A stretch of DNA of 64,000 nucleotides from Epiperipatus broadwayi (Eukaryota; Onychophora; Udeonychophora; Euonychophora; Peripatidae). Positions 27,176 through 37,479 of this stretch are shown here, in pieces. The translations under genes were made by a program, and so were the position numbers. The stretch lies in the NCBI GenBank assembly GCA_028023455.1, contig JAQFVV010006305.1, forward strand, positions 4,147,001 through 4,211,000, in the 5' to 3' direction. The notes below the pieces were generated by a model. That model worked only from the letters and a program-made list of their open reading frames with translations. It did not search any database and had not been told where the DNA came from. Within the stretch, counting starts at the first letter, position 1. Each line of letters opens with the position of its first letter.

Positions 27176-27561
27176 TATTATATTGTATAGTTTTTGTATT
27201 TCTTTACACTTGAGAAGTCTGCTTGTAGCAGTGAATCCTTTGGTTTTGTTTTAATATTATTTTTATGCTGGTCTAGTTGAATTTTGGATTTGGGATAATT
27301 TTAATTATATCATCATCATCATTATCAACCATTATCAATCCACTGCAGGATGAAGGTCTCTCCAAGTTTAATCTATCTTCTTTGATCTTTAGCTTCTCTT
27401 CTCCACACCACCTCTGCACACTTTCTTATTTCATCCATCCATCTCACACGTGGTCATCTTCTGGGTCTTTTACCATCACTTGGAATCCAGTTTAAAATTT
27501 CAATTGTCCATCTATTATCAACTCTTCTAGCAATATGTCCAGCCCAACTCCACTTCAATCT

Positions 27562-29261
27562 TTAATTTTTTTCAATGAGGTCAGTAACATCTGTTTGTTC
27601 TCTTACCCATACATTGCGTTTTTGATGTCTTCTTGTTACTCCCACCATACATCTCTCCATACTTCTTTGAGTTGTCTGAAGTATCTGTATTGCTCTTCTA
27701 TTGAGTGTCCAAGTCTCAGATCCATAAGTAAGAACTGGTAAAACAAATTTGTTAAAAACCTTCCTTTTCAAACACATAGGCATATTTCCTTTTAGTATCA
27801 AGTTATTTCAACCAAAAGCACTCCAACCAAGTTTAATTCTATGATTAATTTCCTTCATTATGTTTCAATCTGTATTAATAATCTGACCAAGGTATTTGTA
27901 ACTTAACTTCTTCTAATTCATCATAATCAATCTTTATTTTCATATTTTGAGCAAATCGATTAAACATTACTTTAGTCTTTTTAACATTTATCTTTAGTCC
28001 TATTTTCCTACTTTCATCTGATAACTCCTGCAACATTTTCTTCAGCTCTAAAGCATTATTTGCAAAAACAACTACATCATCTGTGAAATCTAAATGACTT
28101 AAATAATCTCCATTTACTTTCACTCCTTTAGTTTCCCATTTTAATCCACAAAATACTTCTTGCAGCACTGCTGTAAAAAGTTTTGGAGATATGGAGTCAC
28201 CTTGTCTTACACCTTTCTCAATGTTGACTTTCCTAGTATCATTATGTAATCTAATTGTTGCTGTTGCATTTTTATAAATATTCTTTAAAATATGACAATA
28301 TCCTGGATCTATACCTTGATGATCCAATGCTTTAATCACTGAAGAAATGTTTATAGAATCAAATGCTTTTTCATAATCTACAAATCCAAAACATAATGAC
28401 AACTCATATTCATTTGTCCTTTCTATAACTTCTCTCAATACCTGAATATGATCTACTGTACTAAAACCACTTTTAAATCCAGCTTGTTCTCTTGGTTGGT
28501 GGAAATCCAGTGTTCTCTGTAGACGAGTTGTAATTATCTTGGTAAAAATTTTATATAAAAGTAATAAAAGGTCTGTAATTTCTAATATCTTCTTTATCAT
28601 CTTTTTTAAATATTAATATTATTACTGCATTCTTCCAATCATCCAGTACATCTTTATCATTTAGACATTTAGTATATAACTTTGCTAAATTTTTTTCTGT
28701 TTCTTCACCTGTTTCTTTTAATATATCAACTATAATTCCATCATTACCTGGAGTCTTTCCTTTCTTCATACATTTAATTGCATTTCTCACTTCTTCATTT
28801 AAAATTCTGGGCAATTTGGAAGATGTAATAGATATAAGAGGTACTTGTTCTTTATTACTATATAATTCTTGATAAAAATTTTCTACCAATTTCATGATGT
28901 CATCTCTCTTTTTAGTAATAATTCCATCTTTTTTTCTTATTGCAGATATAAATTTCCTACCAATACCAAAATTTTGTTTTACATTCTTAAGACTTTTATT
29001 TTCTTCTACAGCTTTTCTTGCTAGTTCACAGTTATACTTTCTTATATCATTTTCAACTCTTTTCCGCACCATTTTACAAAATTCGAGATATTCAATTCTT
29101 TTTAATGCATCATTTTTGTATATCTTCATATTTCTTCTTTTCTTCATAAATTCTCTAGTCTCAGTAGAAATTTTATTGGTCAATTGCTGCTTTTTTCTAC
29201 CAGTTATCTTTGTTGCAGTTTTTAAAAGTGTATCAGTTATTTTCATATTAATTTCATTCAA
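27562..29261 (-). pseudogene. RTE reverse transcriptase region, frameshifted
   Basis: Three - strand frames in order (29261-28551, 28600-27875, 27801-27562) hold the RT. The N-terminal part includes MKKGKTPGNDGI, the fingers motif of LINE RTs. The middle includes AGFKSGFSTVDH, DYEKAFDS and GVRQGDSISP, then the catalytic FTDDVVVF at about 28064-28086. The last part contains YGSETWTLN, typical of the RTE C-terminus. The breaks are small deletions; a 2-bp loss at about 27895 causes the switch that ends the middle ORF. A complete protein would be cytoplasmic and act on its own RNA at the target site, but this copy cannot make one. Confidence 0.85.
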
Positions 29262-29373
29262 ATCTGATTCGTGTTCAAAATCTACTAATACTTGAAACCG
29301 ATTTGTAAGTTCTAATTCAAATTCATTAGAATTTTCTGAAAATTAGGAATATCAACTGTAAATATTGTTTTTC

Positions 29374-30321
29374 TTAACAATTTTTGTTTTCTAGTTTTAC
29401 ATTAACATGTATCTTGCACCTTACTAATCGATGATCATTTTCTGTGTTAAATCTATTAAGAACATTACAATCTTGAAATATGTATTTCCTGTTAGTCAAA
29501 TTATAATCCAATTCTGCTGTACCTTCAATGGGATGCTTCCATGTCCATTTTGTTTTAGCATTTTTCTCAAAAAAAGAATTCATAATATAAAGTTTTTCTT
29601 TTTCTGCAAACTCCACAAGTCTATGTCCTCTCTCATTTCTATTACCATAACCAAAATTACCTGCAACACTTTCATCTTTCATTTGTTTGCCAATTCTAGC
29701 ATTAAAGTCTCCCATAACAATTTTAAAATGTTGTTTACTCTGATCAAAAGCCTTTTGTACATCCATATAAAGATCTTCTACTACTTCCTCACTATGAGAA
29801 CTTGTTGGGGCATAAACCTGAATTATCTGCATTTGGTATCTGTTATTAAGTTGTATAACTAATCTTGCCACTCTGTTTGATACACCATCAATCTCCACAA
29901 TATTGTTCTTCCACTTTTTATTTATAATGAATCCTACTCCACTTGTATTTCCAGTATTTGTGCCTTTATAGTGGAATATATGTCCACTTTTTAAATCAAT
30001 TGTCTCTTCACCTTTTCTTCTAACTTCACAAAGTCCAATAATATCCCATTTAATATAAGAGAGTTGTTCTTCTAATTCTTGCAATCTTCCTTCACTTGAA
30101 AGTGATCTGCAGTTGTAAGTACCTAAATAAAAAGTTGTCATCAAATGGCAGCCTGGATCCGCAATCAGAGGATTCTTAGCGCCCTCCGCCTTCGGCCACC
30201 AACCACTGTCTTGGTTGGTAACTTTACAGCCTCCTGGGAATAAGGGCCTTGCTTTATTTTTGTCTATCATAATTGTACATATGTATTGGAAAAATATTTT
30301 ATCATTTATACAAACATTCAT
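29374..30321 (-). pseudogene. RTE apurinic-like endonuclease ORF (315 codons)
   Basis: The ORF encodes an exonuclease-endonuclease-phosphatase fold that nicks target DNA in LINE retrotransposition. Visible motifs in order are TYNCRSLS (Asn), WDIIGLCEVRR (catalytic Glu), QVYAPTSS, GDFNARIG (Asp and Asn) and NDHRLV (the terminal Asp-His pair). All key residues appear present, so this domain is intact. The frame then ends early because a one-base deletion near 29390 separates it from the RT. The first Met lies in a region conserved between the two copies, so the N-terminus may be real. Confidence 0.85.
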
Positions 30322-30506
30322 TCCACCCTAGCAGGCATTGAGAAGAAAGGCCATCGTGTTTCTTGATCTTAAACTCAGAGGTAAAAAGCCAATAAACTCA
30401 CCACGCTGGCTAATGCGTGTTGGTGAGCAGCCCATCCATGTTCATATACTATATGAATAAACACATAGTAATAACAGCTGCAACGACAAGGACATATGGA
30501 GTGGAC

Positions 30507-31111
30507 ATATATATATATATAAATAACTTTCATTTTCAATATTTATTTATTTAATATGAAATAATCTCATGCCTTTCCTCAAAAATTTATATATAAGATG
30601 CATTGATTAAAAACAAAAAAAAATCCTCCAAATATATACAAATTAATTGATTGTTTATTAATTTATATATTTAAAACTGCCTCTATTTTCATTTTTTTCT
30701 ATAAACTTACTTTCACAATGCTATTCTCTTAGAATTCATACACCCACCTTTCACTTTACACACACAATCCTCATATCAATGCAACATAGTTTTGCAATTA
30801 AGATGTCTTTATTTGTTTTTTTAATCATGTATAGTTTACTGTTGTGAAAAAATATTTCTGAATCAATTCTCAATTGTTAAAAATGAAAATCTCAATTTAG
30901 TCAATATAAAGAAATTATTAATTTGATTGTTATATTGTATCATCAAGTAAATTCTTGAATGACACATGTGTTCCAAAGTGATTAACAAAATTGTTACTAT
31001 TTTTCATTCCCTGATTTTATACTTAATTGGTACTATAAGATTTTGGCATTTCTGTCATATAAATCAACTTCATTATGGTTATTTTCTACACAGATTTTAT
31101 CAAATTCAGAT
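30507..31111. other. AT-rich spacer
   Basis: A short TA tract joins the 5' end of the RTE copy. The remainder shows no gene or repeat. Confidence 0.4.
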
Positions 31112-31475
31112 GAGTGTTGAGCATTCCATCATCAGATTTTCAATGAAATGGATGGCTGAAGAGTTGTGGGGTGGAGTAATTTGAAGCCTGTCCATTAAAG
31201 TATAAAGATTGGCTATCTTAATATGAACTGAGCTTTGATTGTATGTATATGTGGTGATAATCTGGACCAACTAATGAGTGTTGGTTTAGCACAAAATACC
31301 TATATTCTTGATTATTTATCTTTTTGTCATGTGTGTGATCAAGTGAATTAGCAGTATAAGATATCATGGATGATTGAGGGTTGTGTAAAAGTCTGAGTTC
31401 AAACCTGCTTGTATATTACATATATAAGTGCAGGTATGAAAAAGCCTGTTCATATTTCAAACTGAGTGTTATAAG
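31112..31475 (+). mobile_element. Hammerhead/tRNA short-repeat copy
   Basis: In order on the + strand there is a body (31112-31240, with CCATCATCAGATTTTCAATG), a hammerhead motif (31266-31310) and a tRNA-like region. The A box is TTAGCAGTATAAGAT at 31348-31362 and the B box GAGTTCAAACC at 31395-31405. A tail shared with the copies at 35.7 and 36.4 kb follows. The tRNA-like boxes suggest RNA polymerase III transcription, as in SINEs, but here the body lies upstream of the tRNA part and not downstream. Confidence 0.7.
31266..31310 (+). ncRNA. Hammerhead ribozyme motif, mutated core
   Basis: The stem I strand is ACCAA. The core reads CUAAUGA (G5 changed to A), stem II is GUGUU/AGCAC, and the second core strand is AAAA. 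Stem III and the returning stem I strand (UAUAUUCUUG) are partly eroded. Not expected to cleave. Confidence 0.5.
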
Positions 31476-34400
31476 TCTATCATTTTCCTCTGTAAAGTTT
31501 AGTATAAATGTAGAATGAGGACTTAAAAACTAAATTTCTTGGATGAAAGGTTAGAATAGGGTTTTGATGCTCAAACATCAATTCATCTCCCAAACAACCA
31601 ACTTATTATTATTGATATTATGTTTATTTTATCTTTTCCAGTAAATTATAAAAATTTCTTTAATTTTTAAATTAATCTCCATTACAGATTCACCATTTTT
31701 CAAATATGACTATAAAATACACGATATATGTTTTTTTTTTTTTTTTAAAAAAAATGTAATAATAAAAGTAGTGGCAGTAAATATTTTACTTAAAGAGGTA
31801 TTACTATTATTTACACAAAAAAATGTAATTTATTTTCTTTCAAACAGACTAGAAGTAGGAAGATTTAAAATAAATTTTACAAAATTGAATAATTAAATTT
31901 TAATAGGCTAAATGTCAAGTCAATTTAAAATAAATTTATATTAAGATATAAGAAATACGGTATGCGATAATTGTTTAAGTGAAAATAAACAACTAAACCT
32001 AGAAGGATTGTTAAAAAAACAACTCTCTTGATAATTAAGTTATTAGAAAATAGTTTAAAAGATCAAAATAATCATTATTCAAACAAAAAAAGTTGGAAAA
32101 ATATTGAAACGAGTAATAAACACGGCTATAGAGATCCCTTTATAGTTTATATATAGCTTTAAATTTGAAATGCTGGAATAAACTAATGGAATAGTATAAT
32201 TTGCAAACAACCATTAGTAATGATCAACAATATTTGTCAGCAGATGTTCTTGGTCGCAGCATGAAAACATACAAGTCGTAAATTAGCATATTTCAGTATA
32301 AAGATTTGTGAGTATTTTTTCTCTTCCCATAAAGAGAGTAAGACACTAAAGTTTTTATTACTCATTAATTTTTCCATTGGCCAAGTTATGAGATTTTGAG
32401 TATTTTTTCATCCTTGTTTATCCTTTAGTAATAATAGATAGATATTCAAGTGCAGCAAATATTGGATAATTAAATAAATTGTCTCTCAGCTAGCTACATG
32501 ACAAAAAAAAAAATCCTAAGTCTGACTAGCATCTAAAAAATTGTCAAGTTTTATCTGGTTTATAAATATATACCATCTATAAAAACAAAATCTTTAGTAA
32601 AAACACTACAAAGCAAATATCTCTCCAACAGTCATCCAAAGAAAAATATATAAAAAAAATAATCTTTACTAACCAAGCTATTCAATTGTGAAATGAGGAT
32701 GGTTTCAATACTTTCCCAGTCTTAATTTACTTTTTGTTTTAGAATAGCAAGAACTCCAATTATAGATCAATTAGCAGAGTCATATATGGGCCAGCTAACA
32801 CACAAAAAATTAAGCTTATTTTAAAGCTAAAAAAAGCTCAATACCTCATTCAGATTTGGAAATCATAAAATAGTTATTCATCGATATATCACAAATACCA
32901 TTCATATACTATATATACAGTAAATGAGTTTTTCATTTGGATTACATTTTCGTAAACAATTTTTGATTATTTTGACTTAGTAAATTTCTAATTTGTAAGT
33001 GGGTGTGAACATATAATTTAATATATTAGTAAATAATAATCAAATAAATTTTTATGATCTTTCTGTTTATTGACTTAATATTAAATTATTCAAGAGTAAA
33101 AAAAAAACAATTGTTTTAAATTATTAAGATTGTTAATTTATTTTATGCTGTAGTAAAAGTTTACATAAAAAAAAGTAACTACATTTTTTTTTGTTTACAA
33201 ACAAATTTTAAATCTGTTATGTAGTTTTTCATTTTTTTTAGCACAATATTTGCTTCTGATTTATATTTCACCACCAGTTATTATAAATAATTTTTATAGC
33301 ATCTGTTAAGTTAAATACTTGTTGTTTGAGCATTTAATGATTAATTGCAGTTGTAGTTTTCATAATTTTTAATAAATAGCAGCTGAAATCATTGGTAATT
33401 AAACATCTTTAACTTCTAGCATGAAATCACATGCATAGGATCTAGATATGTTATATCTTTTCTTCTCATAAAAAAAAGTACATTTTTAATCTTATTTTTT
33501 AACCATATGCAACCATAAATTTGATATTTTAACTTCCCACTATTCAATAAAACTATATTGGTAAATTACCATTTATATATTAACAACATTTCAAAATAAC
33601 AGGCAGATTTTATATTAATCATATAGAAAAATTATAAGATGTGAGACTTTTCAATATTTTAGGTTTTGGGTCATATTGTTGTATATTAAAATACTTGCTT
33701 TCAAATGCATGGCTTTTAGTTTGTAAGTTAAACATTTCACATTTCTTATATTGAAATTTTTAAAATATGTTTTTGATTTTATAATATATACTTTATACAT
33801 CTATTTTAAAATTTTTATACTAAATTTTGTATGCTGAAAGATTTAGATATTAGGCATTATATATTGTTGCATTTTGATTTACAAATGTCAAATTCACTCC
33901 AGCTACAACTTTGATACTATCAACTTCAGATAAATACAGTAATGATTATCAGTAATCATTTACTAAACTAGAGATAGTCTCTAACACAGATGTAAATTTT
34001 AAACCTCAGTTAAAGATTAATATATCTGATTTTTTTTAAAATTAAACAATTGCATGCATGGAATTATATTTCTCTTTCCCATGTATAATGTCTTTTATAA
34101 ATATATCAAATAATGTCCATACCTCCACACATTATTTTAAAATTATATAAATAAAGATATAATAAAAGACAAATGACCAAATTTCACATAGACTTTCTAA
34201 TATTACTCTATATATTTTATACATATAGTATTTTAGGGTTTTCATTTTATGTCTCATACATTAAATTTTTTTTAGATTTTCCACTTTACATTAGATTGCA
34301 CTGATACAATATCTTTTTTAATTTTATATATATATAATTCTACACTCATAAAAATTGCACAAATAAAAGAAAAGTTAAGAAATATGAAAATATTTATTAA

Positions 34401-35235
34401 TCTAAGAAAAATAGTTTTTGTTTATGAGAACTATGAAATAGCTAATCTAAATTGTTTTAATGCTTTTAAATGAGATTTTCATGGAAAATATAAACTTCAT
34501 TTGCTTTATGTTTTATAAAGGTTTGTTATAATGGGAGTTTACTTATTATTTATGTTAAACTATTTACATTATTTAATTAAATTGTTTATTTGTCCTTATT
34601 TACACTTTTCTGTATACATTCAACTAATAATAATAAACACAAGTTAGAATACAACACTTTCCAAATGGATTTCTTCTCTCCTGTGATTGTGACTGACCTA
34701 ATTATTCTCTGTTTAGCAAGTGAACTTGTTATCCATTTTATCCAGCAATTATGAATATAAAGTCCACTGATTCAGTATATATAACTAGAGTTTCATTAGT
34801 AAGGCAAACAACAGTTGAAGAATGGAAAAATAATAAACACGTGAAATGTGTTCTATACCACATGTGTTTTATTACTGACAATTAAATGTATAAATCTAAA
34901 AAAAATATTTAGCAATTAAATTTAAAAAAAGATATCGTTTGGAAAATATAATTAAAACTTCAACTAATGTGGAAGCTCCAATTTTTATAAAGAACAGAAT
35001 AATAAAATTACTATATTGTAAAAGTTAGAATGAAACTAAATATAATTTCCAATACAGAAATAGCTAAAGTAAAGGCTCTATGTGTAATAACTCATATCAA
35101 GATTTTTTTTAAAAGTAATTTACAAGTCTTTTACTAGAAAGTAAATAAATTTACTTTTTCAAAGCTTTGTCAGCTAAAATTATTTTTAATTATAATGACA
35201 GTTATATATGCTGGAGAAGTCAAGTAAAAAAAATA
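31476..35235. other. AT-rich non-coding DNA
   Basis: About 3.8 kb with no supported gene. A T-run followed by an A-run lies at about 31730-31756. No repeat structure seen. Confidence 0.45.
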
Positions 35236-35325
35236 TCTAAAGATTTTTCACACAACTTTTAACCATCCATGCTATCTCTTAACACTGATACACTTGATCA
35301 CACACATGTCGAAAAGATAAATACT

Positions 35326-35372
35326 CACCAATAGATGTACTTCGTGCTAAACCAGCACTCGTTAGTTTGTCC
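35326..35372 (-). ncRNA. Hammerhead ribozyme motif, mutated core
   Basis: On the - strand stem II GUGCU/AGCAC is perfect. The core reads CUAACGA (G5 to A) and the second strand GAAG. Stem I is ACAAA against UUGGU. Probably inactive. Confidence 0.5.
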
Positions 35373-35556
35373 AGATTGTCATCTCCACACATATATACAA
35401 TCAAAGCTCGGCTTATATTAAGATAGCCAATCTTCATGCTTTAATGGACAGGCTTCAAACCATTCCATCCACAACTCTTCAGCCATCCATTTCATTGAAA
35501 ATATGATGATGGGATGCTCAAAGTCACTTTAGTGTCAACCTGCCCATCCCTCATAT

Positions 35557-35638
35557 ATGTATGTAAATGGATTATGTCCTGTACATGACTCTGACCTCTC
35601 ATGTACAGGACCTAATCCATTTACATACATATATGCAG
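35557..35638. repeat. Near-perfect hairpin with arms of about 35 bp
   Basis: TATGTATGTAAATGGATTA and CCTGTACATGA in the left arm are matched in reverse complement by the right arm. The short loop contains CTCTGACCT. The arm sequence also occurs as a single copy in the repeat-family bodies near 36850 and 62540. Confidence 0.85.
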
Positions 35639-35823
35639 GATGGAAGACCTTACAGCACATTATTTTGAAATATGATTTTTTTCTACAGTTCAGGCTTTTT
35701 CATACCCTTATATATGTAATATATAGGGGTTTGAACTCAGACTTTCACATGACCCTCAACCATCCATGAAATCTTATACCACTGATACACTTGATCACAC
35801 ACAATGTCAAAAAGATAAATAAT

Positions 35824-35870
35824 CACCAATATACATATTTTGTGCTAAGCCAGCACTCATCAGTTGGTCC
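35824..35870 (-). ncRNA. Hammerhead ribozyme motif, well preserved
   Basis: Stem I is ACCAA/UUGGU, extended outward by AAU.../AUU pairs. The core CUGAUGA is intact, stem II is GUGCU/AGCAC, and stem III is AUA-UG-UAU with a following A at the cleavage position. One core change, G12 to A (AAAA for GAAA), should abolish or strongly reduce activity. It is one of the two best copies for seeing the fold. Confidence 0.7.
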
Positions 35871-36237
35871 AGATTCTTATCTCCACAAGTATATACAATC
35901 AAAGTTCAGCTTATATTAAGATAGCCAATCTTTATACTTTAATGGTCAGACTTCAAACCAGTCCACACCACAACTTTTCAGCCAACTGTTTCATTAAAAA
36001 TCTGATGATGGAATGCTCAAAATCCATCTTAGTACCAATCTTCTCATCCTACCCATGTTGACCCCACAAATCACTAATATGGGTTTTGAGCATTTCCAAC
36101 ATTAGATTTTCAATGAAATGGGCAGCTTAAGAGTTGTGGGGTGGAGTGTTTTGAGGCCTGTACATACATATATGAAGATTAGCTATCTTAATATAAGCTG
36201 AGATTTGATTGTATATATGTGTGGTGATGATAATCTG

Positions 36238-36283
36238 AACCAACTGATGAGTGCTAATTTAGCATAAAATATGTATATTGGTG
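36238..36283 (+). ncRNA. Hammerhead ribozyme motif, well preserved
   Basis: ACCAA and UUGGU form stem I, flanked by AUAAU and AUUAU that extend it beyond an internal loop, as in type I hammerheads. CUGAUGA (36244-36250) is intact, stem II is GUGCU/AGCAU, and stem III is AUA-UG-UAU. G12 is changed to A, as in the neighbouring inverted copy. Confidence 0.7.
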
Positions 36284-36499
36284 ATTATTTATCTTTTTGA
36301 CATGGGTGTGATTAAGTGTATCAGTGGTATGAGGTAACAGGGATGGTTGAGGGTCATGTGACAGTCTGACTTCAATCCCCCTATAAATTACATACATAAG
36401 TGCAGGTATGGAAAAAGCCTATACTGTAGAAAAAATTCATATTTCTAAAGATTTTTTGTTATTTTTTATTTCTTTTAGATCAAAAAAATTTTTTTGAAA

Positions 36500-37070
36500 C
36501 TTTTAATTGTAACCATTAGGGACTTGAACACAGACTATTAAGATCTCTTCAACTATACACTCTATCCTATACAAGAAATACATCTAGCCACACATATATC
36601 AAAAAGGCCAATGATTTCCAATATACATATTTCATGCTGAAATCTACACCCATCAGCTGGTCCAGATCACAATCTCTCCCCACCCACATATAATCAGTGT
36701 TTAATGGACAGGCTTCAATCTATTACACATTTCAGACATCTATATCATTGAAACTGTGATGACACAATCCCCAAATCTCTTGATGATGCTAATATTATTA
36801 TCATGCCCATGTTGTCTTTAAGTCATCTGACCCCTCGTATATAGAACCTTATCCATTTAAACACATAGAAGAGGGATGGGCAGGATATAGGCTGAATTTG
36901 TAATACTTGATTTAAGTATAATATACATACTTAGAGTTTAGATGTAACCATAAGGGACTTGAACACAGATTATCAAGCTACCTTCAGCTATCGACTGCAT
37001 CTCATATAACTAATACACATGTCAGCACATGTGTAAAAAAGTTAATGGTCTCCAATATACATCTAATGAA
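36500..37070 (-). mobile_element. Hammerhead/tRNA short repeat arranged as about 1.3 tandem monomers
   Basis: Read on the - strand from 37070, there is the 3' half of a hammerhead (AUGUAUAUUGG) and a tRNA-like region (A box about 37002-37016, B box about 36955-36967). Next come the tail, a body with GCCCATCCCTCTTC, and a second, complete hammerhead (36618-36663). A second tRNA-like region follows (A box about 36563-36577, B box about 36519-36532). The two B boxes are about 436 bp apart, which estimates the monomer length. Such a partial dimer would be expected if the source RNA were a multimer or a circle copied past its start. Confidence 0.7.
36618..36663 (-). ncRNA. Hammerhead ribozyme motif with intact GAAA
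   Basis: Second core strand GAAA and stem III AUA-UG-UAU are intact, followed by A and UUGG. The first core strand reads CUGAUGG (A9 to G). The stem I strand CCAG still pairs with UUGG through a G-U wobble. Stem II is weakened. Confidence 0.55.
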
Positions 37071-37400
37071 ATCATAACAACTTTAATTAAACAGAAATAT
37101 AAAAAAGTATGTTCATTTAATTTAACCACTTATTGATATATTTCATTATATAATAATGTTTATAAGTATTTATTTTTTGTATAAATAGTATTAGTTTTTC
37201 CCTTTTGTGATGAGTATATTTCTTAGAAAAAAATACACTTATCTGTTACTGATTTATAAACCAATTTCTTAGTTCATATATATAGATACAAATAAAATGT
37301 GCATTAATTAAAAAACTATTGTAAAAATATTAAATATAATGGTAATTAATTATTATATACCTTTTTCAATCCACAGCTGTACTTTCAGTTAATTCCATAA
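37071..37400. other. AT-rich spacer
   Basis: No feature recognised between the short-repeat cluster and the PLE remnant. Confidence 0.4.
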
Positions 37401-37479
37401 TCTACCTCAACTGCTGTTAAATTCAAAAAACAAAATGAAAGCAAATGTCATCAACTCAAATCCTGTGAATCCTGAATTT

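Larger units (their letters stand above)
25149..27309. mobile_element. Penelope-like element pair joined head-to-head (large inverted repeat)
   Basis: Two copies of one GIY-YIG-containing Penelope-like element lie in opposite orientation, 5' parts together near 26213, and form arms of about 1.06 and 1.10 kb. The outer ends match: the left begins with TATAATTAAAATTACC and the right ends with its near complement. Inverted partial copies are a known habit of this class. The arms have drifted: the left lacks about 105 bp (between the EFVN and ETNC segments), and a fragment of that missing segment (26164-26212) sits at the junction. The right end touches the 3' tail of the RTE copy at 27311. Confidence 0.85.
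27311..30506 (-). mobile_element. RTE-clade LINE, nearly full length, inactive (copy 1)
   Basis: The element reads from 30506 (5') to 27311 (3'), about 3.2 kb, with an endonuclease and an RT and no separate ORF1, as usual for RTE elements. It ends in a short TGATGATGA-type tail (27311-27327), also a habit of the clade. It aligns along its length with the + strand copy at 58670-61969. The 5' end stops inside a (TA)n tract, about 90 bp short of the other copy's leader. Single-base deletions near 27890, 29345 and 29390 and a deletion near 28575 break the reading frame. Confidence 0.85.
35240..35640 (-). mobile_element. Hammerhead/tRNA short-repeat copy, truncated in the tRNA-like part
   Basis: On the - strand the copy runs from a GCCCATCCCTC-type block (about 35545) through the shared body and the hammerhead (35326-35372) into a tRNA-like region. 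The A box is near 35276-35290 and the B box is lost at the 35240 boundary. At its 5' side the repeat's own segment is present twice in opposite orientation, making a long hairpin (35557-35638). Confidence 0.65.
35668..36446. mobile_element. Two hammerhead/tRNA short-repeat copies fused as an inverted repeat
   Basis: The left copy (- strand, 35668-36058) and the right copy (+ strand, 36059-36446) are mirror images with arms of about 385 bp. They share the outer ends CTACAGT/ACTGTAG and both keep a hammerhead and A/B boxes. Left B box 35727-35739 and A box 35773-35787 (- strand); right A box 36320-36334 and B box 36368-36380 (+ strand). The centre (about 36015-36085) holds the bodies' far ends. 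The result is a foldback element with tRNA-like termini. Confidence 0.75.

Noticed and set aside
28894-29295. 133-codon ORF antisense to the RTE RT region, and its counterpart at 59970-60368
   Set aside because: Shadow of a Lys-rich coding strand, giving Phe/Leu/Ser-rich nonsense.
29431-29862. 143-codon + strand ORF opposite the RTE endonuclease, and the matching one at 59401-59832
   Set aside because: Antisense shadow of the endonuclease coding strand; it appears in both copies only because the copies are homologous.
36320-36380. Functional tRNA gene
   Set aside because: A and B boxes are present, but the acceptor and anticodon stems do not form and all copies lie within repeats.
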